Of a stretch of DNA of 64,000 nt, positions 21,657-29,521 are shown piece by piece; positions within the stretch are counted from its first letter, which is position 1, and each line of letters starts with the position of its first letter. The stretch is from Streptomyces carpinensis (GTDB taxonomy: Bacteria > Actinomycetota > Actinomycetes > Streptomycetales > Streptomycetaceae): assembly GCF_002154505.1 (NCBI RefSeq), contig NZ_MUBM01000096.1:1-64000 (forward strand), written 5' to 3'. A model generated the notes under the pieces. It had not been told where the DNA came from and made no database searches. It worked only from the letters and a program-made list of their open reading frames with translations. A program made the translations under genes and the position numbers.

Positions 21657-22400
21657 CTAGTCCTCGCGGCGACCGGCCGCACCGGCCCCGCTCACAGCGC
21701 TCCCCGCAGCACATCGCGGGGAGCGCTCTTCGTCGTTCCGGGCCGGTGCCGGCACCCAGGTGGCACTCACCAGCACGCCGTTCTCGGCCGCCCAGCGGCC
21801 GTCGAACACGGCAGGCCCCGCGGGCGACAACGCCATCCCGACCGGGACCAGCCGGGCCCGGAACCGCCCCGTCGCCGGGTCCACCGCCACCGAGGCGTCG
21901 GGAAAGTCCAGCTCCTGCCCCGTCAGCGGGAACCACGCCTTGTACACGGACTCCTTGATGCTGAACAGCAGCCGCCCCCAGGACACCTCGGGCACCGCGC
22001 GGTTCAACTGCCGTATCCAGCGCATCTCCTCCGGGAGGGCGATCGACTCCAGAATCCCCTCGGGGAGAGGCTCGTCGGGCTCCGCGTCGATGCCGAGGGC
22101 CGTGAACTCCCCGGCGCGGGCCAGCGCCGCGGCGCGGTAGCCGGCGCAGTGCGTCATGCTGCCCACGATGCCCGGCGCCCACTGCGGGACACCCCGTCGG
22201 CCCGGCAGCACCGGCCTGGGCTCCACCCCGAGCTGTTCCATCGCGCGCCGGGCGCACCAGCGCACGGTGGCGAACTCCAGCCGCCGCTTCTCGACGGAGT
22301 GGGCGATCAGCGCCAGTTCCTCGGGGTGCAGCGCGACGTCGGCCGGATCGGTGGTGGCCTCCGAGACGGTTACGTCGGTCGGCAGCAGGTTCGCGAGCAT
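21657..22400 (-). CDS. 4'-phosphopantetheinyl transferase, Sfp/EntD type
   Basis: This 247-residue enzyme has the EntD-like pattern: RRGVPQWAPGIVGSMTHC, FTALGIDAEPDEPL (metal-binding motif) and LLFSIKESVYKAWFP (WxxKE-type motif). It differs clearly from the cluster PPTase at 19.4 kb. The last 25-30 residues are low complexity and overlap a perfect hairpin, so the functional protein may end near APAR. It is divergent from a metallophosphoesterase; I recall a similar PPTase-metallophosphoesterase pair in other Streptomyces, which would make it a general rather than cluster-specific PPTase. Confidence 0.88.
   Translation of the reverse strand: MLANLLPTDVTVSEATTDPADVALHPEELALIAHSVEKRRLEFATVRWCARRAMEQLGVEPRPVLPGRRGVPQWAPGIVGSMTHCAGYRAAALARAGEFTALGIDAEPDEPLPEGILESIALPEEMRWIRQLNRAVPEVSWGRLLFSIKESVYKAWFPLTGQELDFPDASVAVDPATGRFRARLVPVGMALSPAGPAVFDGRWAAENGVLVSATWVPAPARNDEERSPRCAAGSAVSGAGAAGRRED
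21696..21727. terminator. Hairpin terminator inside the 3' end of a PPTase gene
   Basis: A perfect 12-bp inverted repeat (AGCGCTCCCCGC and complement, 8-base loop) lies between the small peptide gene (+) and the body of the PPTase gene (-), but within the last 25 codons of the latter. It can terminate transcription from the left. Confidence 0.6.
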
Positions 22401-22712
22401 GGCATCCCCGATTCGTTCCGGACGGGCGGACTGCCTCCACGCTCACCCCGGCGCCGCCGCCGAGGCCACGCTCCCGGCTCCGCCCCCGGCCGGCAGGCGG
22501 CCCGCGACGCCTTTCTCTGCCTGAGCGCTGTCATCCCCGGAGCCCTGCCACCGTCACCGGTCAGCCAACTGCCTGTCACAGGACGTGACTTGCCATCCCC
22601 TTGCCATGCTCTGCGGCCACCGCCCCTCACTGTGCGCATCGACGTCGATTCCGTGAGTATTGGGGGCGCCTAGGGGTACGAGGGCCTTCTGCCCGTCCGT
22701 AGCCTCTGGGAG
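22401..22712. promoter_or_regulatory. Divergent promoter region, PPTase / metallophosphoesterase
   Basis: This 312-base region has no gene I can support. It contains an inverted repeat GTCAC-N5-GTGAC (around 22575) and a nearby direct repeat of CTTGCCAT. A TAGCCT hexamer lies about 9 bases before the ATG at 22713, so that gene may have a very short leader. No promoter can be assigned firmly. Confidence 0.35.
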
Positions 22713-23558
22713 ATGGCTCACGGAAAGCTCATGGGCATCAGCGACCTGCATGTCGCCCATCCGGAGAACCGGCGCATTGTCGAGGATCTCCGCCCGGACG
22801 ACCCGGCCGACTGGATCGTTGTCGCGGGCGACGTGGGCGAGACCCTGGCCGATGTGGAATGGGTCCTGGGACTGCTGAGCAGGCGCTACGCCCAGGTGGT
22901 GTGGGCGCCCGGCAATCACGAGCTGTGGACCCTGCGGGAGGACCCGCGCCAGGACCTGCGCGGCGAGACTCGTTACCGCCGACTCGTCGATCTCTGCCGC
23001 TCCTTGAGCGTTCACACCCCCGAGGACCCCTACCCCGTCTGGTGCGGGCCGGGGGGACCTTTGATCGTCGCCCCGCTCTTCCTGTTGTACGACTACACCT
23101 TCCGCACCCCCGCCGCGGCCACCCGGCAGCAGGCCCTGGAGGGGGCCTACGAGGCCGGTGTGGTCTGCAACGACGAGTTCCTGCTCCACCCCGACCCCTA
23201 CCCCAGCCGGCAAGCGTGGTGCCGCGCCAGGCTGGCGCTCACCGAGCGGCGCCTGACCGCCTGCGACCCCGAGCTGCGCACCGTACTGGTCAATCACTTC
23301 CCGTTGGTACGGCAGCCGACCGGCATCCTGCGCCACCCTGAGTTCGCACTGTGGTGCGGCACCGAGCTCACCGCCGACTGGCATCTCAGGTTCCGGGCGG
23401 CCGCGGTGGTCTACGGCCATCTGCACATCCCGCGCACCACCTGGTACGACGGCGTCCGCTTCGAGGAGGTGTCCGTCGGTTACCCCCGGGAGCGGCGCGC
23501 GCGGCGGCACCACGTGGATGTGCCGCGACGGATCTTCCCCGCCACGGTGGCGCATTGA
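22713..23558 (+). CDS. Metallophosphoesterase (calcineurin-like)
   Basis: This 281-residue protein has all five metal-binding blocks of the calcineurin-like family: ISDLHVAH, VVAGDVGE, APGNHELW, LVNHFPL and YGHLHIPR. It should hydrolyse a phosphoester with two metal ions in the cytoplasm; the substrate is unknown. The ATG at 22731 (MGISDLHV) is an alternative start, because the ATG at 22713 has its GGGAG immediately adjacent. Divergence from a PPTase suggests a link to phosphopantetheine or CoA metabolism (inference). Confidence 0.85.
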   Translation: MAHGKLMGISDLHVAHPENRRIVEDLRPDDPADWIVVAGDVGETLADVEWVLGLLSRRYAQVVWAPGNHELWTLREDPRQDLRGETRYRRLVDLCRSLSVHTPEDPYPVWCGPGGPLIVAPLFLLYDYTFRTPAAATRQQALEGAYEAGVVCNDEFLLHPDPYPSRQAWCRARLALTERRLTACDPELRTVLVNHFPLVRQPTGILRHPEFALWCGTELTADWHLRFRAAAVVYGHLHIPRTTWYDGVRFEEVSVGYPRERRARRHHVDVPRRIFPATVAH

Positions 23559-23671
23559 TGCAGTGGCACTTTCGGCCACCGTGGAGGGCCGGACGGCCCG
23601 TTACGCTGGATTCCTGATTCCGTGCGGCCCTTCTTCCCCGCAAGTTCCGGCGAATTCGCCGAGCAGGCCTG

Positions 23672-23719
23672 AGAACAGCCATCAGAACAGGCGCAAGAAC
23701 AGGTGCAAGAACAGGCAGG
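23672..23719 (+). repeat. Four tandem 12-bp repeats upstream of the LAL gene
   Basis: Units start at 23672, 23684, 23696 and 23708. Each begins AGAACAG, followed by CCATC, GCGCA, GTGCA and GCAGG. The array ends 48 bases before the LAL start codon. A spacing of about one helical turn would place the units on the same DNA face, as for a multimeric activator site or iterons. Confidence 0.75.
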
Positions 23720-23767
23720 AGAAGGCGAAGTCCGCGGAAATTTGGAGCCAATGGGGGATGGATTCAC

Positions 23768-26560
23768 ATGGTGCTGATCCAACGTGCCGAGGAACTCGCG
23801 CTGATGGACTCGGCCCTCGACGGTGCTGCGGCCGGAAAATCCATGCTGGTTCTCGTCGAGGGCGCCGTCGGATGCGGAAAGAGCGAATTCCTGCAGACGG
23901 TCGCCCAGCGCGCCGCCGCCCGCGAGGTGGTTGTGCTCCGCGCGACCGGGACGGCAACGGAGCGTGACCGTTCGCTGGGCGTCGTCGCGCAGCTCGTCGG
24001 CAGCGCTCCGGCCGGATCGCTGCCCGCGCCCGCACCGCCGGAGCGGGCGGGATGCGTCGAGGCACTCCAGGCCTTCGCCCGCGCCGTCCACGGGCTGAGC
24101 GACACCGCGCCGGTCGTCATCCTCGTCGACGACCTGCACCACGTGGACGAGCTGTCCCGCCGCCATCTGCTGCACCTGGCGCGGGAGACCCGCAGCACCA
24201 GAATCCTGCTGGTCCTCGCCGCGTCCGTGCACGAGCCCGTCGAGGACCCTCTGTTCGCCACCGAACTGCTGCGCCAGCCCAACTTCGTCCGGGTCCGCCT
24301 CGAACGCCTCGACCGGGCCGCCGTCGGCGCCCTGCTGGCCGGCCGCGACACCGCGGAGACCGAGCGCCTCCACCGGGCCAGCGGCGGCAACCCGCTGCTG
24401 CTTCGCGCCCTGCTGCAGGACTCCCGCACGCAGCCCGGCGGCCCGTACACGCATGCCGTGCTCGCCTGCCTCCACCGGTGCGGGCCCGCCACCCTCGAGC
24501 TCGCGCGGGCCATCGCCGTGCTCGACGCGCACAGCAGCCCCGAACTCGTCGCCCGGCTTCTGGACATCGGCGTCGTGGCCGCCACCCGGGGCATGGCCGC
24601 CCTCGGCGACGCCGGCCTGCTCGACGGGCCCCGCTTCCGCCACCCCGTCGCCCGTGACGCGGTCCTCGGCCACATGGACCCGGCCGACCGGCGCGCCCTG
24701 CACCGCCGGGCGGCCGTCGTCGCCCACGGCACGGGCGCGCCCGCTCCGGTCGTCGCCGCGCAGCTGCTCGGCGCACGGCACACCGGCGAGGAGTGGGCCC
24801 TAGGCGTCCTGCGCTCCGCCGTCGGCCAGTTCCTGGCTGACGGAGACGTCGCCCGCGCGGCCGCCTGCCTGGAACTCGCCCAGGAGGGCTGCGCCGACGA
24901 CAGCCACCGGGCCCACGTACGGGTCCGGCTCGCCGCCGTCACCGCCCGCACCGACCCCGCCGCCGCGGAACACCATCTGGCCGGCCCCCTCGCCGCACTG
25001 CGCGAGGGCCGCCTGCCCGACGACGCCATGGGCCCGCTCGCCCGCGCGCTGACGGCCCAGGGCCGCATCGACGAGGCCGTGGAGGTCCTGGAGCGGCTGG
25101 CGGCGAGCGGAGTGCCGGGGAGCCGGACCGAGGCGGGCGCCGGTGGACTGGGCGCGGGGCTGCGGGACGTACAACGGGAGGATCCGCTGGACGGACTGTC
25201 CGCCTTCCCGCACTGGGCGGCGGCGCGGCAGTCCGACGGCCGGCCGGACGGCGGTGGACCGTCGGGGACCGCGATGCGCGGCGGTGCGGGAGCGCAGGCC
25301 GGCCCTGCGGCGCGCGGCGGCACGGGGCAGCCGGCGGGCTCCTCGCCGCGTGGGGGGATTCATCCGGCCGCGCTGTGGGCCGTACCGGAGCAGTTCGAGG
25401 CCGGGGCCGCCGCGCATGCCGCGGAGGTGTTCCTGCGGGGTGCCTCGCCGTCCGAGGGCACGGTCGAGCCGCTGGCCCAGGCGCTACGGGTCCTGCTGTA
25501 CCTGGGCGGGCCGGCACGGGCCCTGCCGTGGTGCGAGATGCTCACCGCGCAGTCCGCGCGGCGCGGTGCGACCGGCTGGCAGGTCGTCTTCGGCGGGCTT
25601 CTCGCCGAGGCCCGGCTGGGACGGGGAGACCTCGCCGGAGCCGTGGCGGGCGCCAACGCCGCCCTGGAGGCGGTCCCGACCCGGGGCGGCAGCGTGCTGC
25701 TGAGCGGCATCGCGGGCACCCTGGTCCGGGCGTACACGGCGATGGGCCGGACCGAGGCGGCCGCAGCGGTGCTCGGCCGCCCGGTGCCCGGCGAACTGGC
25801 CGGCAGCGTGCACGGTCTGGCGTATCTGCGGGCGCGCGGGCAGTACGAGCTGGCGACCAGCCGGTACCGCGCCGCGCTCGGTGACTTCCTGGACATCGGC
25901 CGGCGTATGAAGCGCTGGGGACTGGACCGGCCCCAGGTGCTGCCCTGGCGTACGGACGCGGCCCAGGCGCTGCTGCGGCTCGGTGAGTTGCAGCAGGCGG
26001 AGCGGTTCATCACCGACCAGCTGTCCCGGCCGGAAGCAGCCGACCCCCGGGTGCGGGGCGTCGCGCTGCGGCTCCGGGCGGAGCTGCTCGAGCCGAAGGA
26101 GCGGCAGGCACTGCTCACCAAGGCGGTGGACGAGCTGCGCAGATCCGGGGACCAGTACGAACTGGCGCTGGCACTGGTGGACCTGGGTCGGGTGCTGAAG
26201 GAGACCGGCGAGCCCGCGCGGGCCGCCATGGCCAACCGCAGGGCCTGGCATCTGGCCCGGGACTGCGGGGCCGAGGTGCTGTGCGAGAAGGCCCTGCCCG
26301 GGCACACCGCCGGAGCCGACCTCCAGGCGGAGTCGTCCCGCGCCCAGCTCGCCGAACTCGTCGCCACCCTCAGCGAGTCGGAGAAGCGGGTGGCCATGCT
26401 CGCCGTCCACGGACACACCAACCGCGAGATCGCGCTCAAGCTGTACATCACGGTCAGCACGGTCGAACAGCATCTGACCCGCGTCTACCGCAAGCTCGAC
26501 ATCGCCGGGCGGCAGGAACTCCCGGTGGACCTCCAGGTGTCGGCGGACGAGTTCGTGTGA
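23768..26560 (+). CDS. LAL-family LuxR regulator (large ATP-binding)
   Basis: This 930-residue regulator has an N-terminal AAA/NTPase with Walker A EGAVGCGKSEF (residues 31-41) and Walker B VVILVDDLHHVDELS. A long helical repeat region follows, then a C-terminal LuxR helix-turn-helix (LSESEKRVAMLAVHGHTNREIALKLYITVSTVEQHL). LAL proteins activate secondary-metabolite genes, binding DNA as multimers under ATP and ligand control. A low-complexity Gly/Ala/Pro stretch lies around residues 460-540. It stands alone, preceded by four 12-bp repeats that may be its own binding site. Which genes it controls is not shown; both the 1-21 kb cluster and the 26-36 kb genes are near. Confidence 0.9.
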   Translation: MVLIQRAEELALMDSALDGAAAGKSMLVLVEGAVGCGKSEFLQTVAQRAAAREVVVLRATGTATERDRSLGVVAQLVGSAPAGSLPAPAPPERAGCVEALQAFARAVHGLSDTAPVVILVDDLHHVDELSRRHLLHLARETRSTRILLVLAASVHEPVEDPLFATELLRQPNFVRVRLERLDRAAVGALLAGRDTAETERLHRASGGNPLLLRALLQDSRTQPGGPYTHAVLACLHRCGPATLELARAIAVLDAHSSPELVARLLDIGVVAATRGMAALGDAGLLDGPRFRHPVARDAVLGHMDPADRRALHRRAAVVAHGTGAPAPVVAAQLLGARHTGEEWALGVLRSAVGQFLADGDVARAAACLELAQEGCADDSHRAHVRVRLAAVTARTDPAAAEHHLAGPLAALREGRLPDDAMGPLARALTAQGRIDEAVEVLERLAASGVPGSRTEAGAGGLGAGLRDVQREDPLDGLSAFPHWAAARQSDGRPDGGGPSGTAMRGGAGAQAGPAARGGTGQPAGSSPRGGIHPAALWAVPEQFEAGAAAHAAEVFLRGASPSEGTVEPLAQALRVLLYLGGPARALPWCEMLTAQSARRGATGWQVVFGGLLAEARLGRGDLAGAVAGANAALEAVPTRGGSVLLSGIAGTLVRAYTAMGRTEAAAAVLGRPVPGELAGSVHGLAYLRARGQYELATSRYRAALGDFLDIGRRMKRWGLDRPQVLPWRTDAAQALLRLGELQQAERFITDQLSRPEAADPRVRGVALRLRAELLEPKERQALLTKAVDELRRSGDQYELALALVDLGRVLKETGEPARAAMANRRAWHLARDCGAEVLCEKALPGHTAGADLQAESSRAQLAELVATLSESEKRVAMLAVHGHTNREIALKLYITVSTVEQHLTRVYRKLDIAGRQELPVDLQVSADEFV

Positions 26561-26756
26561 CGCGGGCCGGACGTGCCGAGCGCATGGCAGCCCCCTGGCA
26601 AGCCCCGCGCCGCAGCCGGCGGCCCCCGGCAGACACCTGCCGTTTTCCCGGCCTCCGCCTCTCGCCCGGTCCCGGTCCCGCCCCACTCCCTGTCGACGCG
26701 GCGCCGCCCTCCCGGAAGGCTCGGTCATGAGCCGGAGCCCACCGGGAGGGCAGACC

Positions 26757-27728
26757 ATGACGACATCCGCACACCCGCGGCGGTGGCCCACCCCGACGCC
26801 CGCGCAGGCGCGCGAGGCCATGCTGCAGCGGGTCGAGGAACGGCTGCGCTCGCTGCTCATCGAGGAACACCGCAGCCGCCGCACGGCCGAGCCGCGCTCC
26901 GCGGCCCTCGTCGTCGGCGTCACCGAACTCGTGCAGGCCGGCGTGGAGCGGGTGCGGCCCGTCATCTGCCTCACCGGCTATCTCGCCGCCGGCGGTGACC
27001 CCGACGGCCCCGCCGCCGACGCCGCCGTGACGGCCGCCGTAGCGCTGGAGTTCCTGGACACCTGCCTGATGATCCGCGCCGACGTGCACGACAACGCGCC
27101 CATGCGGCGTGGCATCCCCACCCTGCACATCAGCCACGCCGCCGAGCACGAGCGCAACGGCTGGCGCGGCGAGTCCCGCCGCTTCGGCGAGGGCACCGCG
27201 GTGCTCGCGGGCGACCTGACGCTGGCCTACGCGGACCGCCTCGCTGCCGGGCTGTCGCGCCACGCCCGGGACATCTGGGACGACCTGCGCACCGAGCGGG
27301 TGATCGGCGCGCACGCCGACGTGGCCGCCGCGACCGAGTACCTCGACGACCCCTGGCCCGAGCGCTGCATCACCGGTTGCTCACGCGGCTGCGCCGCCGG
27401 CTGGTACGGCCTCCACCACGCCCTCCTGATCGGCGCAGCCCTCGCCGGCCGCGCCGACCTCAGCGCCGTGTACGAGGAGTACGCCTCCGCCCTGCACGCC
27501 GCCTGGCGCCTGCGCAGCTTCCTGGAGGGCGGCCCCGGCTACGACACGGACGCCCAGTTCCTCCGCGAGGTCGTCTTCGGCGGCCACGCCCGCGAACAGG
27601 CCGAACAAGCCATCGCCACCCTCGTGCACCGCGCCACCACAACGGTCACCACCGCACCCGTCCCTCCCGACTGGCGCATGGAGCTGACCGCCTTCGCCCG
27701 CCACGTGGCCGGTCGCGCAGCCGGCTGA
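26757..27728 (+). CDS. Prenyl-synthase-like protein without the Asp-rich motifs
   Basis: This 323-residue protein has the isoprenyl diphosphate synthase fold: ALEFLDTCLMIRADVHDNAPMRRGIPTLH aligns with the first Asp-rich region. DDxxD is reduced to ADVHD, and the second motif (normally FQxxDDxxD) reads AWRLRSFLEG, with no aspartate. Such a protein should not bind the magnesium-diphosphate clusters normally, so it is probably not a chain-elongating enzyme. The ATG at 26757 follows GGAGG at 7 bases; an ATG at 26727 is in frame. It is convergent with the ANL-like gene. It could be a prenyl-binding regulator or an altered terpene enzyme (inference). Confidence 0.7.
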   Translation: MTTSAHPRRWPTPTPAQAREAMLQRVEERLRSLLIEEHRSRRTAEPRSAALVVGVTELVQAGVERVRPVICLTGYLAAGGDPDGPAADAAVTAAVALEFLDTCLMIRADVHDNAPMRRGIPTLHISHAAEHERNGWRGESRRFGEGTAVLAGDLTLAYADRLAAGLSRHARDIWDDLRTERVIGAHADVAAATEYLDDPWPERCITGCSRGCAAGWYGLHHALLIGAALAGRADLSAVYEEYASALHAAWRLRSFLEGGPGYDTDAQFLREVVFGGHAREQAEQAIATLVHRATTTVTTAPVPPDWRMELTAFARHVAGRAAG

Positions 27729-27790
27729 CGCCCCGGGAGCCGGCCGGCGCCTGGGCGGTCGGCGCCAGTGGGCGGCCCGGGACCCCCGGC

Positions 27791-29521
27791 TCACGCGAGG
27801 GGCGCGATCCGCGGAGCGCCCGCCCGCAACCGGCCGAGCCAACCGCGCAACACATCCCGCCGAACCTCGCCCCCGTCCCCACGCGGCAGCGCGCCGACGA
27901 CCTCCAGCCGGGTGGGCAGAAACGCCTCCGCGACCCCCAGTCCGGCCAGATGCTCCCGTATCTCCGCCGGCCCCGGCGGATCGGCCGCCACCGCGGGCAC
28001 CACCACCGCGCAGGGCAACTCCCCGTGCACCGGGTCGGTGTACGCGACGACCGCCGCCTCCCGTACCCGCGGATGCTCCAGCAGCCGCTCCTCCACCTCC
28101 GCCACCGGCACCATGAAGATGGACCCGGTCCGACCGCCGTCCCGGGCCAGCACCCGGACCCCGCCGTCCTCGTCGGGCGCCGCCAGGTCACCCGTGTCCA
28201 GCCAGCCGCCCCGGTCCCGCCACGTGGCCACCGGCGCCGGACCGCCGTACCGCCACGTCGCCAGACACACGGACGGGCCGCGCACCCGCAGCGGGGATCC
28301 GCCGTCGTCCACGCACACCTCCAGCCCCGCCAACGGGCGCCCTCCCACCCGGCCGTTCTCCGTACTGAGGGTGCCCATGCCGAGCTGGGGCGCCCCCCAC
28401 ACCGACAGCACCGGCGCGCCCAGCACCTCCCGCAGCCCGTCGGACAGCTCCGGCGGGGTACTGGTACGGCCTCCCGACAGCAGCAGCCGCAGCGCCCCGC
28501 GGTCCCGGGGCCGCTCCTGCTGCGCGGCGAGCACCTCCTGCCAGTAGACCGGCTCGGCGTACGCCTGGTCGACGCGGGCCGAGGACATCAGATCCAGACA
28601 CCGCCCCGCGTCCCACACGTCCTGGTACACACCGGTGCCGCCGACCGCGAGCGGCCAGCAGACGGTGTACAGCAGCGAGGCCAGCGAGGTGAGTGGCAGC
28701 GTGCTGAGGAAGACCTCTCCCGGACGCCTGCCGGGGCCCGCCGGATCGGTCTGCGCGCCGATGTTCGCGTACAGCGTGTTGGGGGAGTGCAGCACCGCCG
28801 TGTAGGCGTCGCCGAGCCCCATGACGGTGATCATCAGACAGGCCCGGTCGGCGGATCCGGGCCGCAGGCCCGCGGCCCGGCCCGCAGGCGTCCTCTCGTG
28901 CCGGGTGCGCAGGAAGTACGAGCCGAAGTCGACCGCGCCCGTCGCGGCCGCGTCACCGATCACCACCCGGTGCCGCAGCCAGGGCAGGTCCGGAGCCATG
29001 TCGGCGAGTGCCTCGGCGTGCGCGAAGCCCTGCCACTCGTCCGGCACCACGCACACCCGAGCCCGTGAACCGGTCAGGATCCGCTGCAGCCCGTGGGCCC
29101 GCACGGTAGGCAGCACGGGCACCGCCACCGCGCCCAGGCGCATGCAGGCCAGCGTGAGGGCGGCGGTCTCCCACCAGTCGGGCAGCTGGTACGCGACCGG
29201 AACGCCCTCACCGACCCCGAGCGAGGCCAGCGCGGCGGCGAACCGATCGGTGCACAGCGCGAGTTGCGCGTAGGTGACGGTGACGACACGCCGCTCGGCT
29301 GCCCGATGGATCCGCTCCGACACGATCGCCGCCCGATGCGGCGTCACCGCCGCGCCCCGGTACAGATCATCGAGAAACGTACCCGTACGCCACCATCCCT
29401 GCTTCCGGAACCGCGCGACCACCTTTTCCGGCGGCACCAGCCCGCCCGGCCCGCCACCCCACGCGTCGTGTGCCGCGGCCGCCGCGACGGTGTCCGCAGG
29501 CCCCGGGTGCGCCGCGGTCAT
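27791..29521 (-). CDS. ANL-superfamily protein with degenerate active site
   Basis: This 576-residue protein follows the acyl-CoA synthetase layout through its length, but the key motifs are ruined. The P-loop that should read TSGTTGxPKG is TVMGLGDAYTAV, the YGxTE motif is WGAPQLG, and the C-terminal catalytic lysine is replaced in GDGGEVRRD (Glu for Lys). Only WLDTGDLAAP is retained. It therefore probably cannot adenylate but may still bind an acyl ligand or nucleotide. Its ATG overlaps the stop of the LuxR/NB-ARC gene (ATGA), so the two are coupled, which suggests a role connected with that regulator (inference). Confidence 0.75.
   Translation of the reverse strand: MTAAHPGPADTVAAAAAHDAWGGGPGGLVPPEKVVARFRKQGWWRTGTFLDDLYRGAAVTPHRAAIVSERIHRAAERRVVTVTYAQLALCTDRFAAALASLGVGEGVPVAYQLPDWWETAALTLACMRLGAVAVPVLPTVRAHGLQRILTGSRARVCVVPDEWQGFAHAEALADMAPDLPWLRHRVVIGDAAATGAVDFGSYFLRTRHERTPAGRAAGLRPGSADRACLMITVMGLGDAYTAVLHSPNTLYANIGAQTDPAGPGRRPGEVFLSTLPLTSLASLLYTVCWPLAVGGTGVYQDVWDAGRCLDLMSSARVDQAYAEPVYWQEVLAAQQERPRDRGALRLLLSGGRTSTPPELSDGLREVLGAPVLSVWGAPQLGMGTLSTENGRVGGRPLAGLEVCVDDGGSPLRVRGPSVCLATWRYGGPAPVATWRDRGGWLDTGDLAAPDEDGGVRVLARDGGRTGSIFMVPVAEVEERLLEHPRVREAAVVAYTDPVHGELPCAVVVPAVAADPPGPAEIREHLAGLGVAEAFLPTRLEVVGALPRGDGGEVRRDVLRGWLGRLRAGAPRIAPLA

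Noticed and set aside
23672..23719. CRISPR array
   Set aside because: The repeats are 12 bases with no true spacers and there are no cas genes; they are better read as a regulatory array.
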